Below, piece by piece: positions 1 through 6,969 of a stretch of DNA of 10,161 bases. A program made the position numbers and the translations under genes. The stretch comes from Prevotella sp. GTDB lineage: Bacteria > Bacteroidota > Bacteroidia > Bacteroidales > Bacteroidaceae. The stretch spans positions 1 to 10,161 of the forward strand of contig JAILAA010000084.1 of the NCBI GenBank assembly GCA_024681875.1. The letters are read 5' to 3'. Below the pieces are notes generated by a model. That model saw nothing but the letters and a program-made list of their open reading frames with translations, searched no databases and was not told where the DNA came from. How positions within the stretch are numbered: position 1 is the stretch's first letter; every line of letters starts with the position of its first letter.

Positions 1-534
1 GCCGCCGTGCTGAACGTGGTGAACACCTTTGCCGTGTTCACCATTGGCGTCATGCTCATCATGGGAGGTCGCGGCGCCTACACGTTTCATAAGAAAATAC
101 TGTGGAGCACGCCGATGCTGGCTGCCTATCTCGCCATCCTCATCGTTTCCCTGGGCATCGATGATGTGCCGCGCGTCATCAGCCAGCCGCTGACGCTCAT
201 CGGTCAGATTACCGTTCCGGCGGCGCTGCTCATCATCGGCTCCAGCATGTCGCAGCTATCTGCACGCACCATGCTGGGCAACGGCACTGTGTACCTCACA
301 ACGCTCTTCCGCCTCGCCATACTGCCATTAGCCCTTTTCTTCCTGTTCAATGCCTTGGGCTTCCAACAACTGGCGGTCAACATCAACACGGTAGTTATCG
401 CCATGCCCGTAGCAACCTACGGCACCATCCTTTGCCTAAAACATGGACGCGATACGACCCTCATTACCGAAGTGACTTTCATCACGACCTTGCTCTCTGT
501 CGTCACCATCCCCCTTGTCGCCCTGCTGTTCTAA
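1..534 (+). CDS. AEC-family (auxin efflux carrier-like) transporter, C-terminal part
   Basis: The reading frame is open from the first base of the window, so the gene begins upstream; 177 residues and the TAA stop are visible. The protein is very hydrophobic, with about five membrane segments separated by short polar loops. Features that match the C-terminal half of AEC permeases are the segment with PAALLIIGSSMS (about residues 72-83 of the fragment), the proline-containing MPVATYGTILCL segment, and a final helix with TLLSVVTIPL. Members of this family are inner-membrane carriers of small organic anions or amino-acid-like compounds; the substrate cannot be told from this fragment. About 110 bases separate its stop from the next start, and a new promoter lies in that gap, so the next gene is probably transcribed separately. 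The family call is fairly secure; the substrate is unknown. Confidence 0.8.
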   Translation, partial: AAVLNVVNTFAVFTIGVMLIMGGRGAYTFHKKILWSTPMLAAYLAILIVSLGIDDVPRVISQPLTLIGQITVPAALLIIGSSMSQLSARTMLGNGTVYLTTLFRLAILPLALFFLFNALGFQQLAVNINTVVIAMPVATYGTILCLKHGRDTTLITEVTFITTLLSVVTIPLVALLF

Positions 535-593
535 TACTCAAGCATGTCAATTCTTCATTTTTCCCCGAAAAGAAAAGATAATTTCTATTTTCC

Positions 594-624
594 TTTGCTC
601 TTTGCCTGCTAATTCGTATCTTTG
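594..624 (+). promoter_or_regulatory. Bacteroidota-type promoter for the DUF4835 gene
   Basis: TTTG at 594-597 and TATCTTTG at 617-624 are separated by 19 bases, matching the TTTG / TAnnTTTG consensus of the Bacteroidota primary sigma factor. Transcription would start near 631, leaving a leader of roughly 16 bases before the ATG at 647. There is no clear Shine-Dalgarno sequence, which is common in this phylum. Predicted from pattern only. Confidence 0.7.
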
Positions 625-646
625 CAGCTCAAAACCATCTCCGCCT

Positions 647-1549
647 ATGAAACGAATGACATGGCTTTTCATTGCACTCTTCCTGACACTGACGACGGTT
701 ACGGCCCAAGAGCTGCAAGTGAAGGTTAGCATCAACAGCTCGCAGGTGCAAGGCACCGATAAGAGCGTCTTTGAAAACCTGCAGCAGACAATGGAGCAGT
801 TCTTCAACGAGCACCAGTGGACTGCCATGCAGTTTCAAGACAACGAGCGCATACAATGTTCATTGAACATCACCGTGTCAAAATATGACGCCAGCGCCAA
901 CCGTTTCACCTGTACAGCCATGATTCAGGCTAACAGGCCCGTCTATAACTCGGCTTATACGACCACTGTCTATAACAACCGCGACAAAAACTTTGACTTC
1001 GACTTTGTGCAGTTTGACCAGCTGAACTTCAACGAGGAGGTTATCGACAACCAGCTCGTTGCTCTTTGCGCCTATTATGCCTACCTCATTATCGGCCTTG
1101 ACCTCGACACTTTTTCGCCTATGGGCGGCACTGATATTCTTCAGCGGTGCATGAACCTGGTGAACAATGCGCAAGACCTGGGCTTTTCTGGTTGGAAAGC
1201 CTTTGATGACGACCGCAACCGCTTCGCCATCATCAACGACTACCTCAGCGAGGCCATGACTTCATTCCGGCAAATGCAGTACGACTACTACCGCCAGGGA
1301 CTCGACGAGATGGCCAGCAACGCAGAACGCGGACGCGCCAACGTCACCAGCGCCCTGCAGCTGCTGAAGAAGGCACACGAAGAGAAGCCCCTGAGTCTGC
1401 TGCCACAGATATGGACAGACTACAAGCGCGATGAGCTGGCCAACATCTATAAAGGCAAAGGCACACCGAAAGAGAAGGAACAAGTCTACGACCTACTGTT
1501 TGGCATCAACGCCTCACAGAATAATGCGTGGGAGAAAATCAAACAATAG
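647..1549 (+). CDS. Secreted DUF4835 / PorD-like family protein
   Basis: This is a 300-residue protein. The ATG at 647 is chosen over in-frame upstream codons from 515 because it lies just after the promoter and starts a good signal peptide: MKRM, a hydrophobic core WLFIALFLTL, and a likely cleavage site around TVTA-Q (residues 20-21). The mature protein has the features I associate with DUF4835: an N-terminal ELQVKVSINSSQVQG segment, a middle region rich in paired aromatic and Asp residues (NFDFDFVQFDQLNF), the GLDLDTFSPMGG motif from about residue 150, and a GWKAFDDDRNRF motif near 182-193. The family is Bacteroidota-specific and has been linked, as PorD, to the type IX secretion system; its biochemical role is not established. 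It is probably periplasmic or outer-membrane associated. It is often found near coaBC and recN, whereas here it precedes a leucine-pathway gene with only three bases between them, suggesting co-transcription. Confidence 0.8.
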   Translation: MKRMTWLFIALFLTLTTVTAQELQVKVSINSSQVQGTDKSVFENLQQTMEQFFNEHQWTAMQFQDNERIQCSLNITVSKYDASANRFTCTAMIQANRPVYNSAYTTTVYNNRDKNFDFDFVQFDQLNFNEEVIDNQLVALCAYYAYLIIGLDLDTFSPMGGTDILQRCMNLVNNAQDLGFSGWKAFDDDRNRFAIINDYLSEAMTSFRQMQYDYYRQGLDEMASNAERGRANVTSALQLLKKAHEEKPLSLLPQIWTDYKRDELANIYKGKGTPKEKEQVYDLLFGINASQNNAWEKIKQ

Positions 1550-1552
1550 AAA

Positions 1553-3142
1553 ATGAATAAATCAACACAAAAAACAGACAGCCACCGTTTTATCTCACCT
1601 TTCGTGGAAATCATGGACTCTACGCTACGCGACGGCGAGCAGACTAGCGGCGTGAGTTTCCTGCCACATGAGAAGCTGATGATAGCCCGCATGTTGCTGC
1701 GTGACCTGAACGTGGACCGTATTGAGGTAGCATCGGCAAGGGTTAGCGACGGCGAGAAAGAAGCCGTAAAGATGATCTGCCGCTACGCCCGCCAGATAGA
1801 CCGTCTGCAAAGTGTGGAAGTGTTGGGCTTCGTTGACGGCCACACCTCTGTAGACTGGATTGCAGACGCCGGTGCCTGCACAATGAATCTGCTGGCCAAA
1901 GGCTCATTACGCCATTGCCAAGAGCAGTTGCACAAGACACCCGAGGAGCACATAGCCGACATCCTTCATATAGTAGACTACGCTCATTCTAAGGGCATCA
2001 GCGTGAACATCTATTTAGAAGACTGGTCCAGCGGCATGAAAGACTCACCGGAATATGTCTATCAGCTGATGGACTCATTGACCATTGACCGTTCGCCATT
2101 GACCATTAAGCGCTTTATGCTGCCCGACACGCTGGGCATCATGAATCCGCTACAGGTGGTGGAATATATGCGCAAGATGCTCAAGAGATACCCGCAAGCA
2201 CACTTCGACTTCCATGCCCACAACGATTATGATTTGGCAGTGTCGAACTCGCTGGCAGCTGCGCTCAGTGGAGCGAAGGGACTGCACGTCACCGTAAACG
2301 GTCTGGGCGAGCGTTGCGGCAATGCACCACTAAGCAGCGTACAGGTCATCCTAAAAGATCAATTCAACGCCAAAACCAGTATCAATGAGGAGAAGCTGAT
2401 GGAAATAAGCCGTCTCGTTGAAAGCTACAGCGGCATCGCCATCGCACCCAACCAGCCTATCATCGGCGACAACGTCTTTACCCAGGTGGCAGGCGTCCAT
2501 GCCGACGGCGACCAGAAAGGGGGCCTCTATCATAATCCTCTAGTGCCAGAGCGCTTTGGCCGCAAACGTGAATACGCCATGGGCAAGACCAGCGGCAAAG
2601 CCAATATTGCCCGTAACTTGCAGGAGCTGGGGCTGGAGCTGACGCCCGAACAGACACAGCGTGTGACCCGACGCATTACTGAGCTGGGCGACAGGAAAGA
2701 GGTCGTGACGCAGGACGATCTGCCCTTCATTGTCAATGACGTGTTGAAGCACGACGTAACAGAAGACAAGGTGAAGCTCGTCAGCTATCAGGTGTCGCTG
2801 GCCTATGGTCTGAAACCACTGGCCAACGTAAAGGTAGAAATCAACGGGCAGCAGTATGAAGGACACTCATCGGGCGACGGACAATACGATGCCTTCGTCA
2901 AGGCCCTGCGCAAGATATACAAGGAATATCTCGACCGCACATTCCCTTTGTTGCAAAACTATGCTGTCACGATTCCCCCCGGCGGACGCACCGATGCTCT
3001 GGTGCAGACAGTCATCACCTGGCAAATGCCCGAAGGGAAGCTGCTGCGCACCCGCGGCCTTGATGCAGACCAGACTGAAGCCGCCATCAAAGCCACCATC
3101 AAGATGCTGAACATCGTGGAAAGACCTTTTTCTGTGGAATAA
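1553..3142 (+). CDS. 2-isopropylmalate synthase / citramalate synthase-like enzyme (LeuA2 type)
   Basis: This 529-residue enzyme belongs to the HMGL-like acyl transferase family. The N-terminal TIM barrel (about 15-290) begins with the MDSTLRDGEQT signature (Asp22 metal ligand, Arg26). The HAHND motif (His221, His223) and NGLGERCGN (249-257) complete the divalent-metal site. A linker helical region follows (about 290-395), then a C-terminal LeuA dimer/regulatory domain (about 400-520) containing GDGQYDAF and PGGRTDALV. The reaction is condensation of acetyl-CoA with a 2-oxo acid: 2-oxoisovalerate in leucine synthesis, or pyruvate for the citramalate route to isoleucine. Sequence reading alone does not settle which. 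Many Bacteroidota carry such a second LeuA paralogue beside leuCD and leuB; here leuB is 3.8 kb away on the other strand. The start is ATG three bases after the DUF4835 stop, so translation may be coupled. Residues 175-185 (SLTIDRSPLTI) are encoded by a repeat and look inserted. Confidence 0.9.
   Translation: MNKSTQKTDSHRFISPFVEIMDSTLRDGEQTSGVSFLPHEKLMIARMLLRDLNVDRIEVASARVSDGEKEAVKMICRYARQIDRLQSVEVLGFVDGHTSVDWIADAGACTMNLLAKGSLRHCQEQLHKTPEEHIADILHIVDYAHSKGISVNIYLEDWSSGMKDSPEYVYQLMDSLTIDRSPLTIKRFMLPDTLGIMNPLQVVEYMRKMLKRYPQAHFDFHAHNDYDLAVSNSLAAALSGAKGLHVTVNGLGERCGNAPLSSVQVILKDQFNAKTSINEEKLMEISRLVESYSGIAIAPNQPIIGDNVFTQVAGVHADGDQKGGLYHNPLVPERFGRKREYAMGKTSGKANIARNLQELGLELTPEQTQRVTRRITELGDRKEVVTQDDLPFIVNDVLKHDVTEDKVKLVSYQVSLAYGLKPLANVKVEINGQQYEGHSSGDGQYDAFVKALRKIYKEYLDRTFPLLQNYAVTIPPGGRTDALVQTVITWQMPEGKLLRTRGLDADQTEAAIKATIKMLNIVERPFSVE
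2076..2107 (+). repeat. ATTGACC-type direct repeat inside the LeuA2-like coding sequence
   Basis: The word CATTGACC occurs three times, at 2076-2083, 2083-2090 and 2097-2104, followed by another CATT. The stretch is translated in frame as roughly SLTIDRSPLTI, residues 175-185, just before the conserved KRFMLPDTLG strand. Comparison with remembered family sequences suggests a shorter loop is normal here. The same word CCATTGACC forms the palindrome at 3536-3582 in mfd. Confidence 0.65.
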
Positions 3143-3153
3143 TATCCATTTTT

Positions 3154-3185
3154 TTAGCTAGTCTGAAAAAAAAGACGTACCTTTG
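3154..3185 (+). promoter_or_regulatory. Predicted promoter for mfd
   Basis: TACCTTTG at 3178-3185 is a perfect TAnnTTTG element. A weak upstream element, TTAG at 3154-3157, lies 20 bases before it. The expected transcription start is near 3192, giving a leader of fewer than ten bases before the ATG at 3200. The element begins 36 bases after the previous stop codon, so mfd has its own promoter although it may also receive read-through. Confidence 0.6.
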
Positions 3186-3199
3186 CAGCCTCTTTTATT

Positions 3200-6100
3200 A
3201 TGAACATTCAAGAGCTGCAAGCCCTTTACGCGAAATCAGCGCTGGTAAAAACGCTGACAAAGACCTTAGTTAATGAGAAGATGCGGCGGATAACCCTTGA
3301 AGGGTTGTCGGCTTCTTCTTCGTCAGTGGTTTTCGCAGCACTGAAGCTCCAGAAGGTCTTTCTCTTTATTCTGCAGGATGCTGAGGAGGCTGGTTATTTC
3401 TACCACGATCTGACGCAACAGTTGGACGACAAACAGGTACTCTTTTTCCCTTCATCCTACAAGCGAGCCGTGAAGTACGGACAGAAAGACCCCGCCAACG
3501 AGATTCTGCGCACAGAGGTACTCACGTCCATTACCCATTCACCATTGACCAATAGTCAAGGGTCAAGGGTCAATGGTCAATGTCTCTATATCGTCTCCTA
3601 CCCCGAGGCCATAACCGAGATGGTGGTGGCTCGCCAGCAGTTTGACGACAACTCGCTGACGCTGACAGAGGGGCAGACGGTAGACGCGGAGCAGGTGCTG
3701 AAGGAGCTGCGCGAACTGGGTTTCCGTGAAGTGGACTACGTCTACGAGCCAGGACAGTTTGCCCTGCGCGGTAGCATCCTTGACGTATTCAGTTTCAGCC
3801 ACGAATATCCTTTCCGCATCGACTTCTTCGGCGACGACATCGACTCCATCCGCACCTTCGAGGTGGAGGACCAACTGTCGAAGGAGCGTTGCCGGCAGGC
3901 CACCATCGTACCTGAGATGAGCGTGACGGAGCAGAAAGCCTCGCTGCTCACCTTCCTGCCCAGCGATGCCATCCTCGTATTCCGCAACTACGACTATACT
4001 CGTGAGACCATCGAGCGCACCTATCAGGAGGGCTTCTCCACACAAGCCATAAAAGAACGCTTAGAGGGCGCCACGGAGATGGAAGCCAAACAGATAGAGC
4101 AGGAGATGCAACGCGAGACGCTGCTCACCACCGGCACACAGTTTGATACGCTGGCGCAGGCATTCAGGCATATTGAGTTCGCCTCCTCCCTCAACCCGTC
4201 ACCTTCCACCCTCCACTTCCACATCTCACCCCAGCCGCTGTTCCATAAGAACTTCGACCTGCTGACGCAGACTTTGGAGGACTATCTGTTGAAAGGCTAC
4301 AAGCTCTTCATGCTGGCCGACAGTCCCAAGCAGATTGAACGCCTGAAAGATATCCTCGCAGAGAAAAGCAGCCTCAGCTTTGAGGGCATCGACAAGACGC
4401 TGCACGAGGGTTTCATCGACCACGACCTCAAGCTCTGCCTTTTCACCGACCACCAGATTTTCGACCGTTTCCACAAATACAACCTGAAGAGCGACAAGGC
4501 CCGCAGCGGTAAGGTGGCACTCACGCTGAAGGAGATTCAGCAGTTTGAGATGGGCGACTACGTGGTGCACATCGATCACGGTGTAGGTAAGTTTGGCGGA
4601 TTGGTAAGGATGCCTATCACGTCAGCGGCTCCCTCCCTTTCGGGGAGGGCGGGGGGAAAGGCTGCCTTTCAAGAGATGATCAAAATCATCTACCAGCGCG
4701 GCGATGCCATCTACGTCTCCATACATTCCTTATATAAGGTATCGAAGTACAAGAGCCAGGACGGCGGACAGCCCCCGCGCATGTCGACGCTGGGCACAGG
4801 CCAATGGGAACGCCTGAAGGAACGGACAAAGAAGCACATCAAGGACATTGCCCGCGACCTGATCAAGCTCTACGCCACACGCCGCCATCAGCGCGGCTTC
4901 GCCTTCAGCCACGACAGCTATCTGCAACACGAGCTGGAAGCATCTTTCCTCTACGAAGACACGCCCGACCAGCTGAAGGCTACGCAAGACGTGAAGGCCG
5001 ACATGGAGAAGAACGTGCCGATGGACCGCCTCGTCTGCGGCGATGTGGGCTTCGGCAAGACCGAGGTGGCCGTACGAGCCGCCTTCAAGGCTGCCACCGA
5101 CGGCAAGCAGGTGGCCGTGCTCGTGCCTACCACCGTACTGGCCTATCAGCACTACCATACATTCAGCAACCGCTTGAAGGACATGCCCGTCAGGGTGGAC
5201 TATCTCACCCGTGCCCGCACCGCCAAGCAGACCGCCGCCCTGCTGAAAGACTTGGAAGAGGGAAAGATTGACATCCTCATCGGCACGCACAAGCTCATCG
5301 GCAAGAGCGTGAAGTTCAAGGACTTGGGACTGCTCATCATCGACGAGGAACAGAAATTCGGCGTCTCTACGAAGGAGAAACTGCGCCAGATGAAGACCAA
5401 CGTCGACACGCTGACCATGAGCGCTACGCCCATTCCCCGCACCCTGCAGTTCTCGCTGGTCGGCGCCCGCGACATGAGCGTCATACAGACGCCGCCGCCC
5501 AACCGCTACCCCATCCAGACGGAGATTCACACCTTCTCGGCCGACATCATCGCCGAGGCCATCAACTTCGAGATGAGCCGCAACGGACAGGTATTCTTCG
5601 TCAACAACCGCATCAACAACCTCAGGGAGCTGAAAGACCTGATTCTGAAGTACATCCCTGACTGCCGCGTTGCCGTAGGCCACGGACAGATGAAGCCCGA
5701 CGAGCTGGAAAAGATTGTGCTCGATTTCTCCAACTACGACTACGACGTGCTGCTCTCCACGACTATCGTCGAGAACGGCATCGACATACCCAACGCGAAT
5801 ACCATCATCATCAACAGCGCCCACAACTTCGGTTTGAGCGACTTGCACCAGATGCGAGGTCGTGTGGGGCGTGGCAACCGCAAGGCGTTCTGCTACCTGC
5901 TGGCACCGCCGCTCTCGGCCCTGCCTGCCGACAGCCGCCGCCGCTTGGAGGCACTGGAGAACTTCAGTGATTTAGGCTCAGGCATCAACATCGCCATGCA
6001 GGATCTCGACATCCGCGGCGCCGGCAACCTCTTAGGCGCTGAACAGAGCGGTTTCATCTCCGACCTGGGCTATGAAACCTACCAGAAGATTCTCAACGAG

Positions 6101-6703
6101 GCGATGACGGAGCTGAGGAATGAAAGCCCCCTCCCACCTCCCCCAACTGGGGGAGGCTCACGGCAGCACACAGTTCCCCCTCCAGTTGGAGGGGGGTGGG
6201 GGGAGGCTTTTGTCTCCGACTGCGTCCTCGAATCCGACCTTGAGATGTACTTCCCCGACAGCTACGTACCCAATGACTCGGAACGCATTCTGCTCTACCG
6301 CGAGCTGGACAACATCAAGGACGACAAAGAGCTGGAGGCCTACAAGACAAGAATGACCGACCGTTTCGGCAAGATGCCGCCCGTGGCTCAAGAGCTGCTA
6401 CACGTAGTGCCTTTGAGGCGATTGGGAAAGATGCTGGGCTGCGAGAAAATCATGCTGAAGCAGGGACGCATGTTCCTCTACTTCGTGCAGAATCCAGAGA
6501 GCCCGTATTACCAAAGCGAGACCTTCGACCGCATCATCGACTATGCCACCCATGAGGTACGCCGCTGTAATCTGCGCGAGATGCCGGCACCCTCCGGCCA
6601 GCGCGGCATGAGACGCTCGATGGTCATCGCAGACGTGCCCACTGTGGAAGAGGCCGTATGCGTATTACAAACTATTACACAGAACAACATTCATGGACTA
6701 TAA
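3200..6703 (+). CDS. mfd: Transcription-repair coupling factor Mfd
   Basis: Mfd is an ATP-driven DNA translocase that removes RNA polymerase stalled at lesions and recruits UvrA for nucleotide excision repair. The protein has 1167 residues. Domains in order: UvrB-like N-terminal region (about 1-310, with YVYEPGQFALRGSILDVF and RIDFFGDDIDSIRTF); a middle domain; the RNA-polymerase-interacting CarD-like domain beginning at MGDYVVHIDHGVGKFGG (from 451); helicase core with Walker A GDVGFGKT (614-621), DEEQ (715-718), SATPIPRT (741-748) and GRVGRG (887-892); the TRG translocation region with DIRGAGNLLGAEQSG (937-951); and the C-terminal regulatory domain (about 1010-1150). All catalytic motifs are intact. 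Three in-frame repeat insertions are visible at about residues 111-128, 475-489 and 975-1004; without them the length would be about 1105, close to my memory of Bacteroides homologues. The final codons overlap the next gene by 11 bases. Confidence 0.97.
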   Translation: MNIQELQALYAKSALVKTLTKTLVNEKMRRITLEGLSASSSSVVFAALKLQKVFLFILQDAEEAGYFYHDLTQQLDDKQVLFFPSSYKRAVKYGQKDPANEILRTEVLTSITHSPLTNSQGSRVNGQCLYIVSYPEAITEMVVARQQFDDNSLTLTEGQTVDAEQVLKELRELGFREVDYVYEPGQFALRGSILDVFSFSHEYPFRIDFFGDDIDSIRTFEVEDQLSKERCRQATIVPEMSVTEQKASLLTFLPSDAILVFRNYDYTRETIERTYQEGFSTQAIKERLEGATEMEAKQIEQEMQRETLLTTGTQFDTLAQAFRHIEFASSLNPSPSTLHFHISPQPLFHKNFDLLTQTLEDYLLKGYKLFMLADSPKQIERLKDILAEKSSLSFEGIDKTLHEGFIDHDLKLCLFTDHQIFDRFHKYNLKSDKARSGKVALTLKEIQQFEMGDYVVHIDHGVGKFGGLVRMPITSAAPSLSGRAGGKAAFQEMIKIIYQRGDAIYVSIHSLYKVSKYKSQDGGQPPRMSTLGTGQWERLKERTKKHIKDIARDLIKLYATRRHQRGFAFSHDSYLQHELEASFLYEDTPDQLKATQDVKADMEKNVPMDRLVCGDVGFGKTEVAVRAAFKAATDGKQVAVLVPTTVLAYQHYHTFSNRLKDMPVRVDYLTRARTAKQTAALLKDLEEGKIDILIGTHKLIGKSVKFKDLGLLIIDEEQKFGVSTKEKLRQMKTNVDTLTMSATPIPRTLQFSLVGARDMSVIQTPPPNRYPIQTEIHTFSADIIAEAINFEMSRNGQVFFVNNRINNLRELKDLILKYIPDCRVAVGHGQMKPDELEKIVLDFSNYDYDVLLSTTIVENGIDIPNANTIIINSAHNFGLSDLHQMRGRVGRGNRKAFCYLLAPPLSALPADSRRRLEALENFSDLGSGINIAMQDLDIRGAGNLLGAEQSGFISDLGYETYQKILNEAMTELRNESPLPPPPTGGGSRQHTVPPPVGGGWGEAFVSDCVLESDLEMYFPDSYVPNDSERILLYRELDNIKDDKELEAYKTRMTDRFGKMPPVAQELLHVVPLRRLGKMLGCEKIMLKQGRMFLYFVQNPESPYYQSETFDRIIDYATHEVRRCNLREMPAPSGQRGMRRSMVIADVPTVEEAVCVLQTITQNNIHGL
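3536..3582 (+). repeat. In-frame palindromic element (ATTGACC family) in mfd
   Basis: The 15-base arm at 3536-3550, ending in CCATTGACC, is matched by an inverted 15-base arm at 3568-3582 that begins GGTCAATGG, with one mismatch and a 17-base loop. The loop contains further GTCAAGG copies. It is translated as about THSPLTNSQGSRVNGQC, a polar segment between the EILRTEVL helix and the LYIVSYPEA strand of the UvrB-like region. The reading frame is unbroken on both sides. Confidence 0.8.
4629..4661 (+). repeat. In-frame GC-rich palindrome in the RNA-polymerase-binding domain of mfd
   Basis: CCCTCCC at 4631-4637 pairs perfectly with GGGAGGG at 4643-4649 across a five-base loop (TTTCG), followed by a run of G and then AAAGGCT. 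It is translated as about SAAPSLSGRAGGKA in the CarD-like domain, between the VRMPI strand and QEMIKIIYQ. Its G-run followed by AGGCT resembles the right half of the larger element at 6123-6210, so it may be a decayed or partial relative. Confidence 0.6.
6123..6210 (+). repeat. 88-bp double-hairpin palindromic element inserted in frame in mfd
   Basis: The outer ends (6123-6144, starting AAAGCCCCC, and 6188-6210, ending GGAGGCTTT) are imperfect inverted repeats. Inside are two perfect hairpins: CCTCCCCC at 6137-6144 with GGGGGAGG at 6149-6156 (loop AACT), and CCCCCTCCA at 6176-6184 with TGGAGGGGG at 6187-6195. Translation gives a Pro/Gly-rich stretch with PLPPPPTGGG and VPPPVGGGWG at residues 975-1004. 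It lies between the TRG region and the C-terminal domain. The overall form is that of a small non-autonomous mobile repeat. Confidence 0.85.
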
Positions 6704-6944
6704 CGAAGGCAGATCACGTAATTACCGCACTGAAGTCCCCTTTGGCGAAGACCAACAGATGGAAGACGAGCAGTCTCCTCTTGACATACAGGACTATATA
6801 GGGGACATTATAGCAATAGTGGCATTGTTCATCTTCATTGCCATTGTTAGGCATTTCACACCCAAACGCGATAAAAAAGGCTGCACCTTCTTTATCATCA
6901 TCTTTGCTTCTGTTCTCTATCTACTCTATAAGTTTATAGGCTAA
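6693..6944 (+). CDS. Small two-helix membrane protein, function unknown
   Basis: This 83-residue protein starts at an ATG that overlaps the last 11 bases of mfd in another frame, a layout typical of translational coupling. Residues 1-36 are polar and acidic (GEDQQMEDEQSPLD). Two hydrophobic segments follow, about residues 37-53 (GDIIAIVALFIFIAIV) and 63-82 (CTFFIIIFASVLYLLYKF), separated by a basic loop HFTPKRDKKG. By the positive-inside rule the loop would be cytoplasmic, placing both ends outside. I do not recognise the family; it fits the many short uncharacterised inner-membrane proteins of Bacteroidota. The gene is credible because of the tight overlap with mfd, the membrane pattern and the end only five bases before the convergent leuB stop. 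No functional link to Mfd can be claimed. Confidence 0.7.
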   Translation: MDYNEGRSRNYRTEVPFGEDQQMEDEQSPLDIQDYIGDIIAIVALFIFIAIVRHFTPKRDKKGCTFFIIIFASVLYLLYKFIG

Positions 6945-6945
6945 T

Positions 6946-6969
6946 TGGACTACCCCAAGATGTAGTCCA
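6946..6969. terminator. Possible shared hairpin between convergent genes
   Basis: TGGACTAC at 6946-6953 and GTAGTCCA at 6962-6969 form a perfect 8-bp stem with an 8-base loop. It begins two bases after the small membrane-protein gene and spans the leuB stop codon (6950-6952). No U-tract is present on either strand, so it is not a classical intrinsic terminator; it could slow or end transcription from both sides or protect transcript ends. Confidence 0.4.

Noticed and set aside
553..570. Weak TTTTC/GAAAA hairpin after the transporter gene as a terminator
   Set aside because: The stem is only about five A/T-rich pairs and is not followed by a U-run, so it is too weak to call.
515..646. Upstream extension of the DUF4835 protein by 44 codons
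   Set aside because: It overlaps the end of the transporter gene and contains the promoter; the ATG at 647 begins a proper signal peptide.
4730..5848. Long minus-strand open frame of 372 codons inside mfd
   Set aside because: It lies opposite the conserved Mfd helicase domain, which is unmistakable on the plus strand; the shadow frame has no recognisable domain and comes from codon bias.
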